Assembly: GCA_944387435.1 (NCBI GenBank)
Contig: CALXEW010000003.1
Location: forward strand, 79,777-127,077
Direction: 5' to 3'
From: an uncultured Clostridia bacterium
GTDB taxonomy: Bacteria; Bacillota; Clostridia; TANB77; CAG-508
DNA: 47,301 nucleotides
A program made the position numbers and the translations under genes. Shown in pieces: positions 26,701-33,142 of the stretch. The notes below the pieces were generated by a model. It worked only from the letters and a program-made list of their open reading frames with translations. It was not told the origin of the DNA and did not search any database. Every line of letters starts with the position of its first letter. The stretch's first letter is position 1.

Positions 26701-27144
26701 AACATCTTCTGTTTTATCTATTTCACCTAATAAATCTTCTACTACTACCCCATGTTTCTTAAACTCAGTAATAGCTCTCATACTTAAATCAATATTTTCA
26801 TCTGACTTGCCTAAAAATTTTAAATTCTTTTGGTTGTTACTTAATATTGAATAAATAAGCATAGCCTTTCCACATTTTGAAAGCTCTCTATTTTCTCCCC
26901 CAACTTCTTGCATGACACGATAAGCCATTCTGCTTAAAGTTATTACTTCAGCATAAATAGCTGCATTGCTACCTAATTTACTCATTTCGTCCATTAATTT
27001 TCTTTCAGATGTGAACGAAAATTGTTCTGGTGTTATTATAAATATTTTCTTTTCATGTTCTTGTTCAATTAATCTAGCAACTTCAGAAAAACAATAGCTA
27101 CTTTTACCACTACCAGATTTACCATAAATAAGTCTAAAAGCCAT
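23776..27144 (-). CDS. addB: ATP-dependent helicase/nuclease subunit B (AddB)
   Basis: 1122 residues, the expected size. AddB is the partner of AddA in the AddAB complex, which processes double-strand breaks for recombination in Firmicutes. Walker A is GKSGSGKS (8-15), followed by IFIITPEQFSFTSERKLMDE, typical of AddB. The C-terminal nuclease domain has DTGSFMHETIDNFFEY, IDRIDTASSGDGKYLRIIDY and VYAGIQIQLLTY. The Fe-S staple is visible as CPFSYY and the late CEYCEYKTIC. addA is not next to it, unlike the usual order; the downstream genes are YfiH, LD-carboxypeptidase and uracil-DNA glycosylase. The last codons and the stop lie inside a GGGAC repeat, and a second repeat abuts the ribosome site. 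Confidence 0.96.
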   Translation of the reverse strand: MAFRLIYGKSGSGKSSYCFSEVARLIEQEHEKKIFIITPEQFSFTSERKLMDEMSKLGSNAAIYAEVITLSRMAYRVMQEVGGENRELSKCGKAMLIYSILSNNQKNLKFLGKSDENIDLSMRAITEFKKHGVVVEDLLGEIDKTEDVYLKNKLQDMACIYQNFEEKISESYIEDTDLLTILAENLSKVDLVKNSIIFIDEFAGFTYQEYQVIKEMLALAKEVNITMCVDDLDFNTNPDIDIYYPNKLTVKRLLDLAKENDIGTEEFVHLETDPRFKTEELKFLSNNLYNPKSTKYGKDVENLRLFLAKNEYSEVEEVAKKIQKLVREENMRYNDISIITKNIEGYSSLVRAIFREYDIPVFIDEKRDLNQNVIVQYVLSILEILTKNFSSESIFSYIKLGFFDYEKEEIFKLENYCNKWGIKLNKWKKDFTYELDNENKKNEVQRLNEIRKEIINPLLKLQDDIREERTAKNITKVLYDFLISQNIEEKVSDKIKELEEINLVDLANEYKESYQIILDIFDEIVLIFDEDKMTVDKYQKILKIGLKNSGLGKIPGTADQVILGDVDRTRSHKVKVVFILGLNDGSFPSVNKDEGFLDDSDREVLKQDGIELAKGTIDQLYEDKFNIYKAFTTAEEKIYLSYSSSDKDGKSLRPSILVTQIKKMYSKLKEESDVITKKYELVNKEVTYEELIENIAKIGNKEEIDEVWYQIYNYYKSQEGWNKRLEEDLEGLRYTNIPEDIKQENIDKLYGNTLKTSISRLEKYRGCPFSYYLQYGLKLKEKESLKIQSFDTGSFMHETIDNFFEYVRQENLNLAEIEEEQILEIVSKIVDESLKLNKNFIFTATTKYKVLVRRLKKIVSKALKYIIQTIIYSDFSVEGTEVEFSEKGKYKPIILELENGKKIEITGKIDRIDTASSGDGKYLRIIDYKSSAKNIDLNEVYAGIQIQLLTYTDAICREEDVMPAGIFYFSLLEQIANADKRIDEDQIEELIRKNFRMKGLIIADVKIIKMNDNTLQSGSSKLVPAAITSKGSVNEKWTNGVKQEEFKVLQDYIYKTIKDISREILSGKIDLKPYNKSGKTPCEYCEYKTICGFNPRFNNNKYNYIDKKSKNEILIKMKNETK

Positions 27145-27155
27145 CTTTACCTCCT

Positions 27156-27210
27156 ATTTCGCGTTAGGGACGTTTCCTATGCGTAAAAAAATTCGCATTG
27201 GGGACACATC
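27156..27210 (-). repeat. 55-bp GGGAC repeat (GATGTGTCCCC type), copy 1
   Basis: On the minus strand it reads GATGTGTCCCCAATGCGAA, a T run, ACGC, then AACGTCCC and GCGAAAT. About 49 of 55 positions match 28765-28819, which lies in the opposite orientation. It ends exactly at the AGGAGG site of addB. Confidence 0.85.
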
Positions 27211-27235
27211 TTCATCTTCTCTTTTCTTTCCTTAG

Positions 27236-27281
27236 ATTTTATAACAGAAAGCAAAAAATAGCAAGCTACTAGCTTACTATT
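27236..27281 (-). promoter_or_regulatory. addB promoter overlapping the terminator of the preceding pilin gene
   Basis: Hairpin ATAGCAAGCT (27258-27267) / AGCTTACTAT (27271-27280), followed on the minus strand by TTTTTT, would terminate the pilin/FGE gene. The same strand holds TTGCTA (27264-27259), a 17-bp spacer and TAAAAT (27241-27236), so the -35 box is part of the terminator stem. Confidence 0.5.
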
Positions 27282-27370
27282 TATGTCTAATAATTATTTT
27301 TGTTGAATACAAGATGCTAATTTACTAAAGCATTAAAATACAATAAAAATCTTGTTAAAAACTTTAATTA

Positions 27371-28396
27371 TTATATAACATAAAGAACGAATCGAAATGA
27401 ATACAGGTTTGTATTAGCTCCATCATAATAATAGCCTCGATTAGAAGAAGATCCTGTTGATCCATATTGTCCTCCTCTTGTTACAAAAGGATTTGATGTA
27501 TGTCTAGAATTTTTTTCGGCTATATACTCATAGCAATTTCCTTCTAAATCATATATATTACAAACTTTATCTGATATATTTTGTCCTGAAAAATCCAATT
27601 TTTTCGTATGTCTAGGTTCACTATATTCTGCTACATCATATGTATTTCCTGTCCCATCTTGCTTTTTATTTATAAATTTCATTGTCATATCCCACTGTAC
27701 TCCTGAACATAATGCACTTTTCACATTTTCATTATTAATAAAAGTTTTAGATATTTTTTTTGCCTCTAATGGTAATATACCATTCCAAACTGTCGCTCCT
27801 TTTTTACTTATTAAATTATCTGAGCCATCAATTCCTGCTTCATATCTTGATATATAAAATCCACCAGCTTTCAATACAACTTGTCTTTCTGCCGCTTCAT
27901 TTAGCAATCCTATTTCTTGTTCATCTACTATTTCTTCAGATATCATAGGTTGAATCCCTTCTGGTAAATATTCTATGTCAGTATAGGCTGTTTCTGAAAC
28001 TTCTACAACTTTATAAGTGGTATTTCTTTCATAAGTATCTGTTACTGGTATCCACACAAATTCATTTCCTTTAGAATCTATTATTACTAATCCATCTTCT
28101 ATTGTATTTTCCCCTTCTACTTGTGATACTGCAAAACCTGCTGGTATTGGTACTGTCTGTCCATTTCTATCTTCATATGTTGTATTTTCTAAATTGATTG
28201 TTGCTTCTATTGCTGTTAATTTTCTTAATTCTTCTTCTTGAGAATTATACGTTTCTGTCTTAGCTTTTTGTACCTGAGTGAGTATTCCATTTTGTCCTGT
28301 TAGCATCGCAATTGAAACACCTGCTAAAATTAATAAAATAATTATTGTAATTACTAAAGCTATTAGTGTAATTCCTTTTTCATTCGTTTCTCTCAT
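27371..28396 (-). CDS. Pilin-like N-terminus fused to an FGE/C-type-lectin-like domain; surface protein
   Basis: 341 residues from ATG 28396 (AGGAGG five bases upstream; an earlier in-frame ATG at 28471 lies in the promoter). After MRETNEK comes GITLIALVITIIILLILAG and MLTGQNGILTQVQKAK, nearly the same as in the LRR protein at 4469-5788. The body resembles the formylglycine-generating-enzyme (SUMF1) fold: IPAGFAVSQVEG, GNEFVWIPV, GGFYISRYEAGIDG, CSGVQWDMTMKFI, CNIYDLEGNCYEY and the C-terminal SFRFVLYVI. I see no copper-site cysteine pair, so a binding rather than catalytic role is more likely. Divergent from a small XRE regulator; flanked by inverted 55-bp repeats. Confidence 0.85.
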   Translation of the reverse strand: MRETNEKGITLIALVITIIILLILAGVSIAMLTGQNGILTQVQKAKTETYNSQEEELRKLTAIEATINLENTTYEDRNGQTVPIPAGFAVSQVEGENTIEDGLVIIDSKGNEFVWIPVTDTYERNTTYKVVEVSETAYTDIEYLPEGIQPMISEEIVDEQEIGLLNEAAERQVVLKAGGFYISRYEAGIDGSDNLISKKGATVWNGILPLEAKKISKTFINNENVKSALCSGVQWDMTMKFINKKQDGTGNTYDVAEYSEPRHTKKLDFSGQNISDKVCNIYDLEGNCYEYIAEKNSRHTSNPFVTRGGQYGSTGSSSNRGYYYDGANTNLYSFRFVLYVI

Positions 28397-28442
28397 TTTA
28401 TCCTCCTTGTATTTTTGAGGCATATATATCCCTTTTGAATAA

Positions 28443-28471
28443 ATTATAGCAAAATGGGGCATACATGTCAA
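28443..28471 (-). promoter_or_regulatory. Consensus promoter of the pilin/FGE gene with possible operator repeats
   Basis: Minus strand TTGACA (28471-28466), 17-bp spacer, TATAAT (28448-28443), a full consensus match. The spacer carries TATGCCCCATTTT, and a similar TATGCCTCAAAAA lies downstream near 28415-28427. The two may be binding sites for the divergent XRE protein. Confidence 0.7.
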
Positions 28472-28530
28472 TGACTTATAAAATTATTTATTATAAAATT
28501 AATTATAATTTGTTTATTGAAGGTGGGTTT

Positions 28531-28740
28531 ATGTTACAAGAATATAGAAAGCGAGCTAAAATCACACAAGAAAAATTATCAGAAAAAACCGGTTTAGATA
28601 GAAAAACTATTTTTAGAATTGAAAATGATTTAACAGTTCCAAAAGTAGATAGCTATGCCAAAATGGTAGTTGCTTTAAATTTAAGTAATGAAGAAATAGG
28701 AGAACATATAAGAAAAATAGCAAAAAATAAAGATAAGTGA
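28531..28740 (+). CDS. Small XRE-family regulator, divergent from the pilin/FGE gene
   Basis: 69-residue protein, nearly all HTH: MLQEYRKRAKITQEKLSEKT, then GLDRKTIFRIENDLTVPKVD, then VVALNLSNEEIG. An in-frame ATG at 28465 lies within the opposing promoter and has no ribosome site; AAGGTGG lies just before the ATG at 28531. It is the second example in the window of a tiny XRE gene head-to-head with a pilin-like surface-protein gene. The two XRE proteins are not close copies of each other, so the pairing, not a duplicated unit, is what recurs. A strong terminator follows. Confidence 0.85.
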   Translation: MLQEYRKRAKITQEKLSEKTGLDRKTIFRIENDLTVPKVDSYAKMVVALNLSNEEIGEHIRKIAKNKDK

Positions 28741-28761
28741 TTTTAATTTTCACTTATCTTT
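28729..28761 (+). terminator. Terminator of the small XRE gene
   Basis: AAAGATAAGTGA (28729-28740) pairs with TCACTTATCTTT (28750-28761) and is followed by TTT. The stem includes the stop codon. Confidence 0.75.
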
Positions 28762-28764
28762 TTA

Positions 28765-28819
28765 GATGTGTCCCAAATGCGAATTTTTTTACGCAAATGA
28801 AACGTCCCCATTGCGAAAT
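28765..28819 (+). repeat. 55-bp GGGAC repeat (GATGTGTCCC type), copy 2
   Basis: GATGTGTCCCAAATGCGAA, a T run, ACGC, then AACGTCCCC and GCGAAAT. It is the inverted partner of 27156-27210; together they bracket the pilin/FGE-XRE module. It ends exactly at the stop codon of the OGG-type glycosylase gene. Confidence 0.85.
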
Positions 28820-29686
28820 TTATGCTTCTCTTCTCCAATAAAATAAATATTGTTGTGCTAGCCCTGCTAAGTCTCCAAATTTTTCCTTTGCTATTTTTTC
28901 TATTTGTTTTTTATTTACTTTTGTTTCATCTTCATTTTTTATGTATAGGTCATTCATAACTCTTCTTACCCATACATCTATTGGAAATACTTCAAATCTC
29001 TTTAGGTCTGAAAATAATAAAATACAGTCTGCAACTTTAGGTCCTACTCCTGATAATGTAAGTAATTTATCTCTTACTTCCATAGTGTTTGGATTATTTC
29101 TTAATTCATCTAAGTCTACTTCTCCATTTAGTATCATTTTAGTCGTTTCATAAAGTCTTATATCCCTAAAACCTAATCCTAATTCTCTATATTTTTCTAC
29201 ACTTACATCTTTTAGTTCTTCTACTGTTGGAAATGTATAATATTTTTCTCCATTATAATCTATTTCTTCTCCATAGTTTTTAGATAATCTTTCTATTATT
29301 CCTTTTATTCTTGGAATATTGTTATTTGCAGATATTATAAAAGATATTATTGTTTCCCATAAGTCTTGATTTAATATTCGTATTCCTTTACCATATTCAA
29401 TACTTTTTTTCATATTATCGTCTATTTTACTTAAATGTTCTTTTATTTTTTCATAGTCTCTCTTTAAATCAAAATAGTCCTCTACAACCTCTTTTATCTC
29501 TCCCTTACATATCCCTTTAAATGTTACTTTATTTCCTTCTTTTTTTACATTTAGGACATTTCCTTTAAATACTCCTGTATAACTTCCGTCTTCTTGTTCA
29601 TTCCATCTAAAACATTGTCCACAATCAAAGATGTCTTTTAATTCAAATGAATCTACATTTTCTATTTCATATATTTGTTCTTTCAT
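28820..29686 (-). CDS. 8-oxoguanine DNA glycosylase (OGG1 type)
   Basis: 288-residue base-excision-repair enzyme that removes oxidised guanine and nicks the strand. The N-terminal OGG domain has FDCGQCFRWNEQEDGSYTG near residues 20-38. The helix-hairpin-helix motif is LLTLSGVGPKVADC (208-221), with catalytic lysine K217, and the essential aspartate is D237 in FPIDVWVRRV. Both active residues are intact. GGTGAT lies before the ATG, and a promoter is at 29702-29730. The last codon abuts a GGGAC repeat. Bacterial OGG1-type enzymes are common in clostridia, so the call is firm. Confidence 0.95.
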   Translation of the reverse strand: MKEQIYEIENVDSFELKDIFDCGQCFRWNEQEDGSYTGVFKGNVLNVKKEGNKVTFKGICKGEIKEVVEDYFDLKRDYEKIKEHLSKIDDNMKKSIEYGKGIRILNQDLWETIISFIISANNNIPRIKGIIERLSKNYGEEIDYNGEKYYTFPTVEELKDVSVEKYRELGLGFRDIRLYETTKMILNGEVDLDELRNNPNTMEVRDKLLTLSGVGPKVADCILLFSDLKRFEVFPIDVWVRRVMNDLYIKNEDETKVNKKQIEKIAKEKFGDLAGLAQQYLFYWRREA

Positions 29687-29701
29687 ATTATCACCATTTT
29701 T

Positions 29702-29730
29702 ATTTTACAATATTTGTGGTTATATTTCAA
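29702..29730 (-). promoter_or_regulatory. Promoter for the OGG-type glycosylase
   Basis: Minus strand TTGAAA (29730-29725), 17-bp spacer, TAAAAT (29707-29702), lying just behind the ribbon-helix-helix gene. Confidence 0.6.
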
Positions 29731-29735
29731 GAATA

Positions 29736-29927
29736 CTATTTTTTCTTTTTCTCATCATCACTTTCATCTAAATCATTTAAAGCATATTCACAAGCTTGTA
29801 TTACAAATCTTGAAAATGTTACATTTTTATTCCTTATTGCTTTTTCTATTTCTTCTATTAATGGTACTGGAAATCTTATTGTTTTATTTTCTGTTTCTTT
29901 TCTATATGGTTTTATTTGAAATGCCAT
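29736..29927 (-). CDS. Small ribbon-helix-helix (CopG/Arc-like) DNA-binding protein
   Basis: 63 residues. The pattern ENKTIRFPVPLIEEIEKAI, then TFSRFVIQACEYALNDL is a ribbon-helix-helix fold: a beta strand followed by two helices. GGAGG lies eight bases before the ATG. It is transcribed away from the third pilin-like gene (start 30073), with 145 bp between them holding repeated ATTGCAAAAA sites. It thus stands where the XRE regulators stand beside the other two pilin-like genes. Small proteins of this type usually bind DNA as dimers of dimers and repress nearby promoters; antitoxin use is also common, but no toxin gene is next to it. Confidence 0.8.
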   Translation of the reverse strand: MAFQIKPYRKETENKTIRFPVPLIEEIEKAIRNKNVTFSRFVIQACEYALNDLDESDDEKKKK

Positions 29928-29956
29928 TTGCGTTACCTCCTATACAAATAAATTGT

Positions 29957-30009
29957 ATTGCAAAAAAGAAAATAAATAAGCATTGCAAAAAGCACTATAA
30001 AAAGCAATG
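29957..30009. promoter_or_regulatory. Repeated ATTGC sites between the RHH gene and pilin gene 3
   Basis: Two direct copies of ATTGCAAAAA (29957-29966 and 29982-29991), 25 bp apart, and an inverted GCAATG at 30004-30009. They are candidate operators for the ribbon-helix-helix protein. I see no strong -35/-10 pair for the plus-strand gene. Confidence 0.45.
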
Positions 30010-30072
30010 TTTCTTTTCATAATTCACATTGATAGAATTTTGATAAATAAACTAAAGAAAGGAATGTTAAAT

Positions 30073-31191
30073 ATGCAAAAGCTAAATAATAGAATTTTAA
30101 AAATTGAAGAACAAAGCATTAAAGGAATAACACTTATAGCATTAGTTATCACTATCATTGTACTTTTAATCTTAGCCGGAGTTTCAATTTCAATGCTAAC
30201 AGGAGAAAACGGAATACTAACTCGGGGCACAAAGAGCAAAGAATGAAACAGAAAATGCACAAGTAAACGAAGAAAATACATTAATGAACAATATATTAAT
30301 GCTTCTCAAAGTGGAAATACAGTATTTACTGATGATAATGGAAAGGTAGCAATAATTCCTAAAGGATTTTATATAGTTCCAGGATTAGATAATGTAGATG
30401 CAGGGTTAGTAATTTCTGATATAGAAGATGATACACAAAACATAGGAAATCAATTTGTGTGGGTACCTGTACCAAAATTTAGTGAATTTATAAGAGAAAA
30501 CTTTGGATCAGAAGATTATATATGGTGGCAAGGAGATTTTGTAAGTGATAAATTAACTAGCTACAGTATGTATGAACCTGTTTTAAATAATACAGGTGGA
30601 TGTACTAATGAAACAGCAATAGAAGTAACTAATATGTATAATAGTGTTAAAAACAATGGAGGATTTTATATTGGAAGATATGAAACAGGAATAGATGATT
30701 CTAATAATACGATAATAAAAAAGAACTCAAAAGTATACAACAATATAAAATGGGCTAATAGTATGAATGATGAAACAGGCGGAGCAGTAGAGGAAGCAAG
30801 AAAATTTGATAGCAAAAGTGGATATACCAATGTTACTAGTACACTAGTATATGGGGTACAATGGGATGCAATAATGAGATGGATTAGTAGAGGAACAGAT
30901 GAAGAAAAAACATGGTTATCTGGAAATGAAAAAGGAAATTTTAAAGATGAAGATAGTAGTAATAACCCAGATAAAACTGGAAATAATGAACAGTATCAAG
31001 TAAAACATATATATGACTTAGCAGGTAATGTTTGGGAGTGGACAATGGAGGCTTATGACACATTTGGAAGAATAAATAGAGGTGTCAGTTATGCTAATCA
31101 ATTATCCGATTTCGCTATTTTTTCTAGAAATAGTGTTAATCCAGACCAAATTAGACAAGACATTGGATTTCGAATAGCTTTATATTTATAG
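30073..31191 (+). pseudogene. Pilin-like/FGE-like surface protein gene with two compensating frameshifts
   Basis: The first half opens with MQKLNNRILKIEEQ and GITLIALVITIIVLLILAG, then MLTGENGILT. At TCGGGG (30222-30227) one extra G shifts the frame and a TGA follows at 30244-30246. The shifted frame reads RAQRAKNETENAQVNEE, exactly what the family predicts. One missing A near 30275 then restores the original frame (KYINEQYINASQSGN), which is open to 31191. The C-terminal part is FGE/lectin-like: NQFVWVPVPKFSE, NNGGFYIGRYETGIDD, VYGVQWDAIMRWISRG, HIYDLAGNVWEWTMEAY and IGFRIALYL. A start at 30064 is also possible. Both indels are in homopolymers, so base-call error, true decay or slippage remain open. 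Confidence 0.8.
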
Positions 31192-31313
31192 CTATACACT
31201 TTAATTTCTTGTTCCATACTTCTTGAGTTTTTGTACTAAACAGCATGTGTGTAGAGATAAGTGAAGAGAATTCATATATTATAGAGCAGAAGAAAAAGGA
31301 GAAGAGCGTGTAC

Positions 31314-31350
31314 AATATAGTGTGTAAATTCTAAAGCACACTATATTTTT
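31314..31350 (+). terminator. Terminator of pilin gene 3
   Basis: AATATAGTGTG (31314-31324) pairs with CACACTATATT (31337-31347), followed by TTTA. The preceding 31192-31313 holds no gene I can support. Confidence 0.65.
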
Positions 31351-31473
31351 ATATGTAAAAGAAAAGGAAAGTTTAAATGAAAAAAATTAACACTAGCTTA
31401 ATATTTTAATGAAACATATATATTGTATATGCTATTAAAAATGAAATATATATAAAGAAAGGTGATTACATAG

Positions 31474-31550
31474 AAAAATGTGATATTTTGCCAAAAAATA
31501 TTTCTAAAAATGTGATAATTTAGTGTTGAAATCTTTTCAAAAATGTGATA
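31474..31550 (+). promoter_or_regulatory. Three AAAAATGTGATA direct repeats upstream of the ATPase gene
   Basis: Exact copies of AAAAATGTGATA at 31474-31485, 31506-31517 and 31539-31550, spaced 32 and 33 bp apart, i.e. three turns of the helix. The last ends 26 bp before the ATG. This looks like a cooperative operator or iteron-like array in a promoter region. Confidence 0.65.
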
Positions 31551-31575
31551 AACTTATTATATAAGGAGGTAGATT

Positions 31576-32913
31576 ATGGAAAGATTAAGAAGAAAAATCG
31601 ATGATTACCTTATTGAATGGAAAAAAAGTAAAGATAGATTACCTTTAATAATTAAAGGCGCAAGACAAATAGGAAAAACAAATGCAATTAGAAATTTTGG
31701 AAAAAATAATTATAAAACATATATAGAAATAAATTTTGTACTTCAACCACAATTCAAAACAATATTTGAAGATGGTTTCGAAGTTGATAATATAATAAAA
31801 AATATAACATTAAAAATGCCTGAACTTGAACTTGAAGGACATGATACATTAATATTTTTTGATGAAATGCAAGAATGTGTAAGTACTGCAACTTCATTAA
31901 AAGCATTTAACGAAGATGGCAGATATGATGTTATTTGTTCAGGCTCTTTAATGGGAATTAATTATAAAGAAATCGAGTCAAATAGTGTTGGAAATAAAGA
32001 AGATTATATTATGAGGTCTTTAGATTTTGAAGAATTTTTATGGGCTAAGGGATATAAAGCCGAACAAATTGAAGATTTATATAAACATATGCTTGAACTA
32101 AAACCTTTAAGCAATACACAATATAATGTTATGATGTCTAATTTTAAGGATTATATGATAGTTGGGGGAATGCCAGCCATAGTTAGCAAATTTATTGAAA
32201 ATAAAAACTTTAGTGGTATCCTAAAAATGCAACAACAAATTTTAATAGACTATGAAGAAGATATAACAAAATATGCAGGAGGATTAGATAAAACAAAAAT
32301 ATTAAATTGTTATAGAAAAATACCTGTATTTTTAGGAAATGAAAACAAAAAATTTCAAATATCAAAAATAGCAACTGGGGCAAGAAACAGAGAATATGTA
32401 GGTGTTATTGAATGGCTTTCAAATGCTGGAATTGTAAATATTTCTTATTCAATGGAACAAGCAAGCCTTCCATTGAAAGGAAATTATAACCCTGATAATT
32501 ATAGACTATATTTTGCAGATACAGGACTACTAATTGGTTCTTTAGATGAAGAAGCTCAAGATGATTTACGAAATAACGAAAATATGAACACATATAAAGG
32601 TGCTTTATTTGAAAATATTGTTGGTGATATGTTAGTAAAAGAAGGATATGATTTATATTTTTATAAAGATGACAGTAAAAAAATAGAAATGGACTTTATG
32701 GTAAGAGATAAAAACTCTCTAATTCCTGTTGAAGTAAAAGCAAATAATAATGCAACCGTTTCACTTAATAACCTCATAAATAGTAATTTATATAAAGATA
32801 TTAAATATGGAATAAAATTGTGTAACAAAAACATAGGATTTAATGGGAAATTTTATACTTTTCCTTATTTCTTAACATTTTTATTAAAAAGATTTTTAAA
32901 GGAAAAACAATAA
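31576..32913 (+). CDS. AAA family ATPase with C-terminal DUF4143 domain
   Basis: 445 residues. The N-terminal ATPase has Walker A KGARQIGKTNAI (GKT at 33-35) and Walker B LIFFDEMQEC near residue 94. The C-terminal DUF4143 half ends in the nuclease-like MDFMVRDKNSLIPVEVKAN, in the order D...E-x-K. AAGGAGG precedes the ATG. These are widespread in Firmicutes and Bacteroidetes genomes, often repeated and mobile, and their function is not established; links to restriction-like or toxin-antitoxin behaviour are only suggestions. Three direct repeats lie upstream of the gene. Structured repeat B follows 72 bp after the stop. Confidence 0.9.
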   Translation: MERLRRKIDDYLIEWKKSKDRLPLIIKGARQIGKTNAIRNFGKNNYKTYIEINFVLQPQFKTIFEDGFEVDNIIKNITLKMPELELEGHDTLIFFDEMQECVSTATSLKAFNEDGRYDVICSGSLMGINYKEIESNSVGNKEDYIMRSLDFEEFLWAKGYKAEQIEDLYKHMLELKPLSNTQYNVMMSNFKDYMIVGGMPAIVSKFIENKNFSGILKMQQQILIDYEEDITKYAGGLDKTKILNCYRKIPVFLGNENKKFQISKIATGARNREYVGVIEWLSNAGIVNISYSMEQASLPLKGNYNPDNYRLYFADTGLLIGSLDEEAQDDLRNNENMNTYKGALFENIVGDMLVKEGYDLYFYKDDSKKIEMDFMVRDKNSLIPVEVKANNNATVSLNNLINSNLYKDIKYGIKLCNKNIGFNGKFYTFPYFLTFLLKRFLKEKQ

Positions 32914-32984
32914 AATTAATATACACTTAAAGTAAAATTTTTTAATTACTTATCTTCTTCCGTTTTAAATTATATAAATTATAA

Positions 32985-33083
32985 GTAAGTTTTTAGATTA
33001 AGCAATTTGTCGTAGGGAAATTAAGGGTAGACAAATTGCTGGTAAGCACAAGCTTAAATCTAAAAACTTACTATAAATCCCTG
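32985..33083. repeat. Structured intergenic repeat, copy B
   Basis: P1: GTAAGTTTTTAGATT (32985-32999) with AATCTAAAAACTTAC (33057-33071), 15 bp. P2: AGCAATTTGT (33001-33010) with ACAAATTGCT (33031-33040), 10 bp, closing a 20-nt loop that matches copy A (CGTAGGG...ATTAAGGGTAG). P3: AAGC (33044-33047) with GCTT (33052-33055). AGGGA (33014-33018) is complementary to TCCCT (33078-33082), with a wobble pair adjacent. Relative to copy A, one A-T pair in P1 becomes G-C and one G-C pair in P2 becomes A-T. Confidence 0.75.
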
Positions 33084-33109
33084 AAGATGTCTCTCAAATT
33101 GTACAAAAA

Positions 33110-33142
33110 TGAGACAAAAAGCTCCGTCTTTTATTTGTCTCA
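33110..33142 (-). terminator. GGGAC-family repeat acting as yitT terminator
   Basis: On the minus strand TGAGACAAA...GACGGAGC...TTTGTCTCA folds as a 9-bp stem followed by TTTTTG. Its first TGA is the stop codon of yitT (33142-33140). It is related to 23701-23788. Confidence 0.75.

Noticed and set aside
29736..29927. RHH protein as the antitoxin of a toxin-antitoxin pair
   Set aside because: No toxin-like gene is adjacent; the neighbours are a DNA glycosylase and the pilin-like gene.
29647..30022. Plus-strand open frames rich in Phe and Leu over the glycosylase start and RHH gene
   Set aside because: Their composition reflects AT-rich antisense of real genes; no ribosome site or family resemblance.
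30235..30250. TGA in pilin gene 3 read as selenocysteine or as a programmed stop
   Set aside because: The surrounding residues match the paralogues only in the shifted frame, so two indels explain it better; I saw no insertion-element hairpin.
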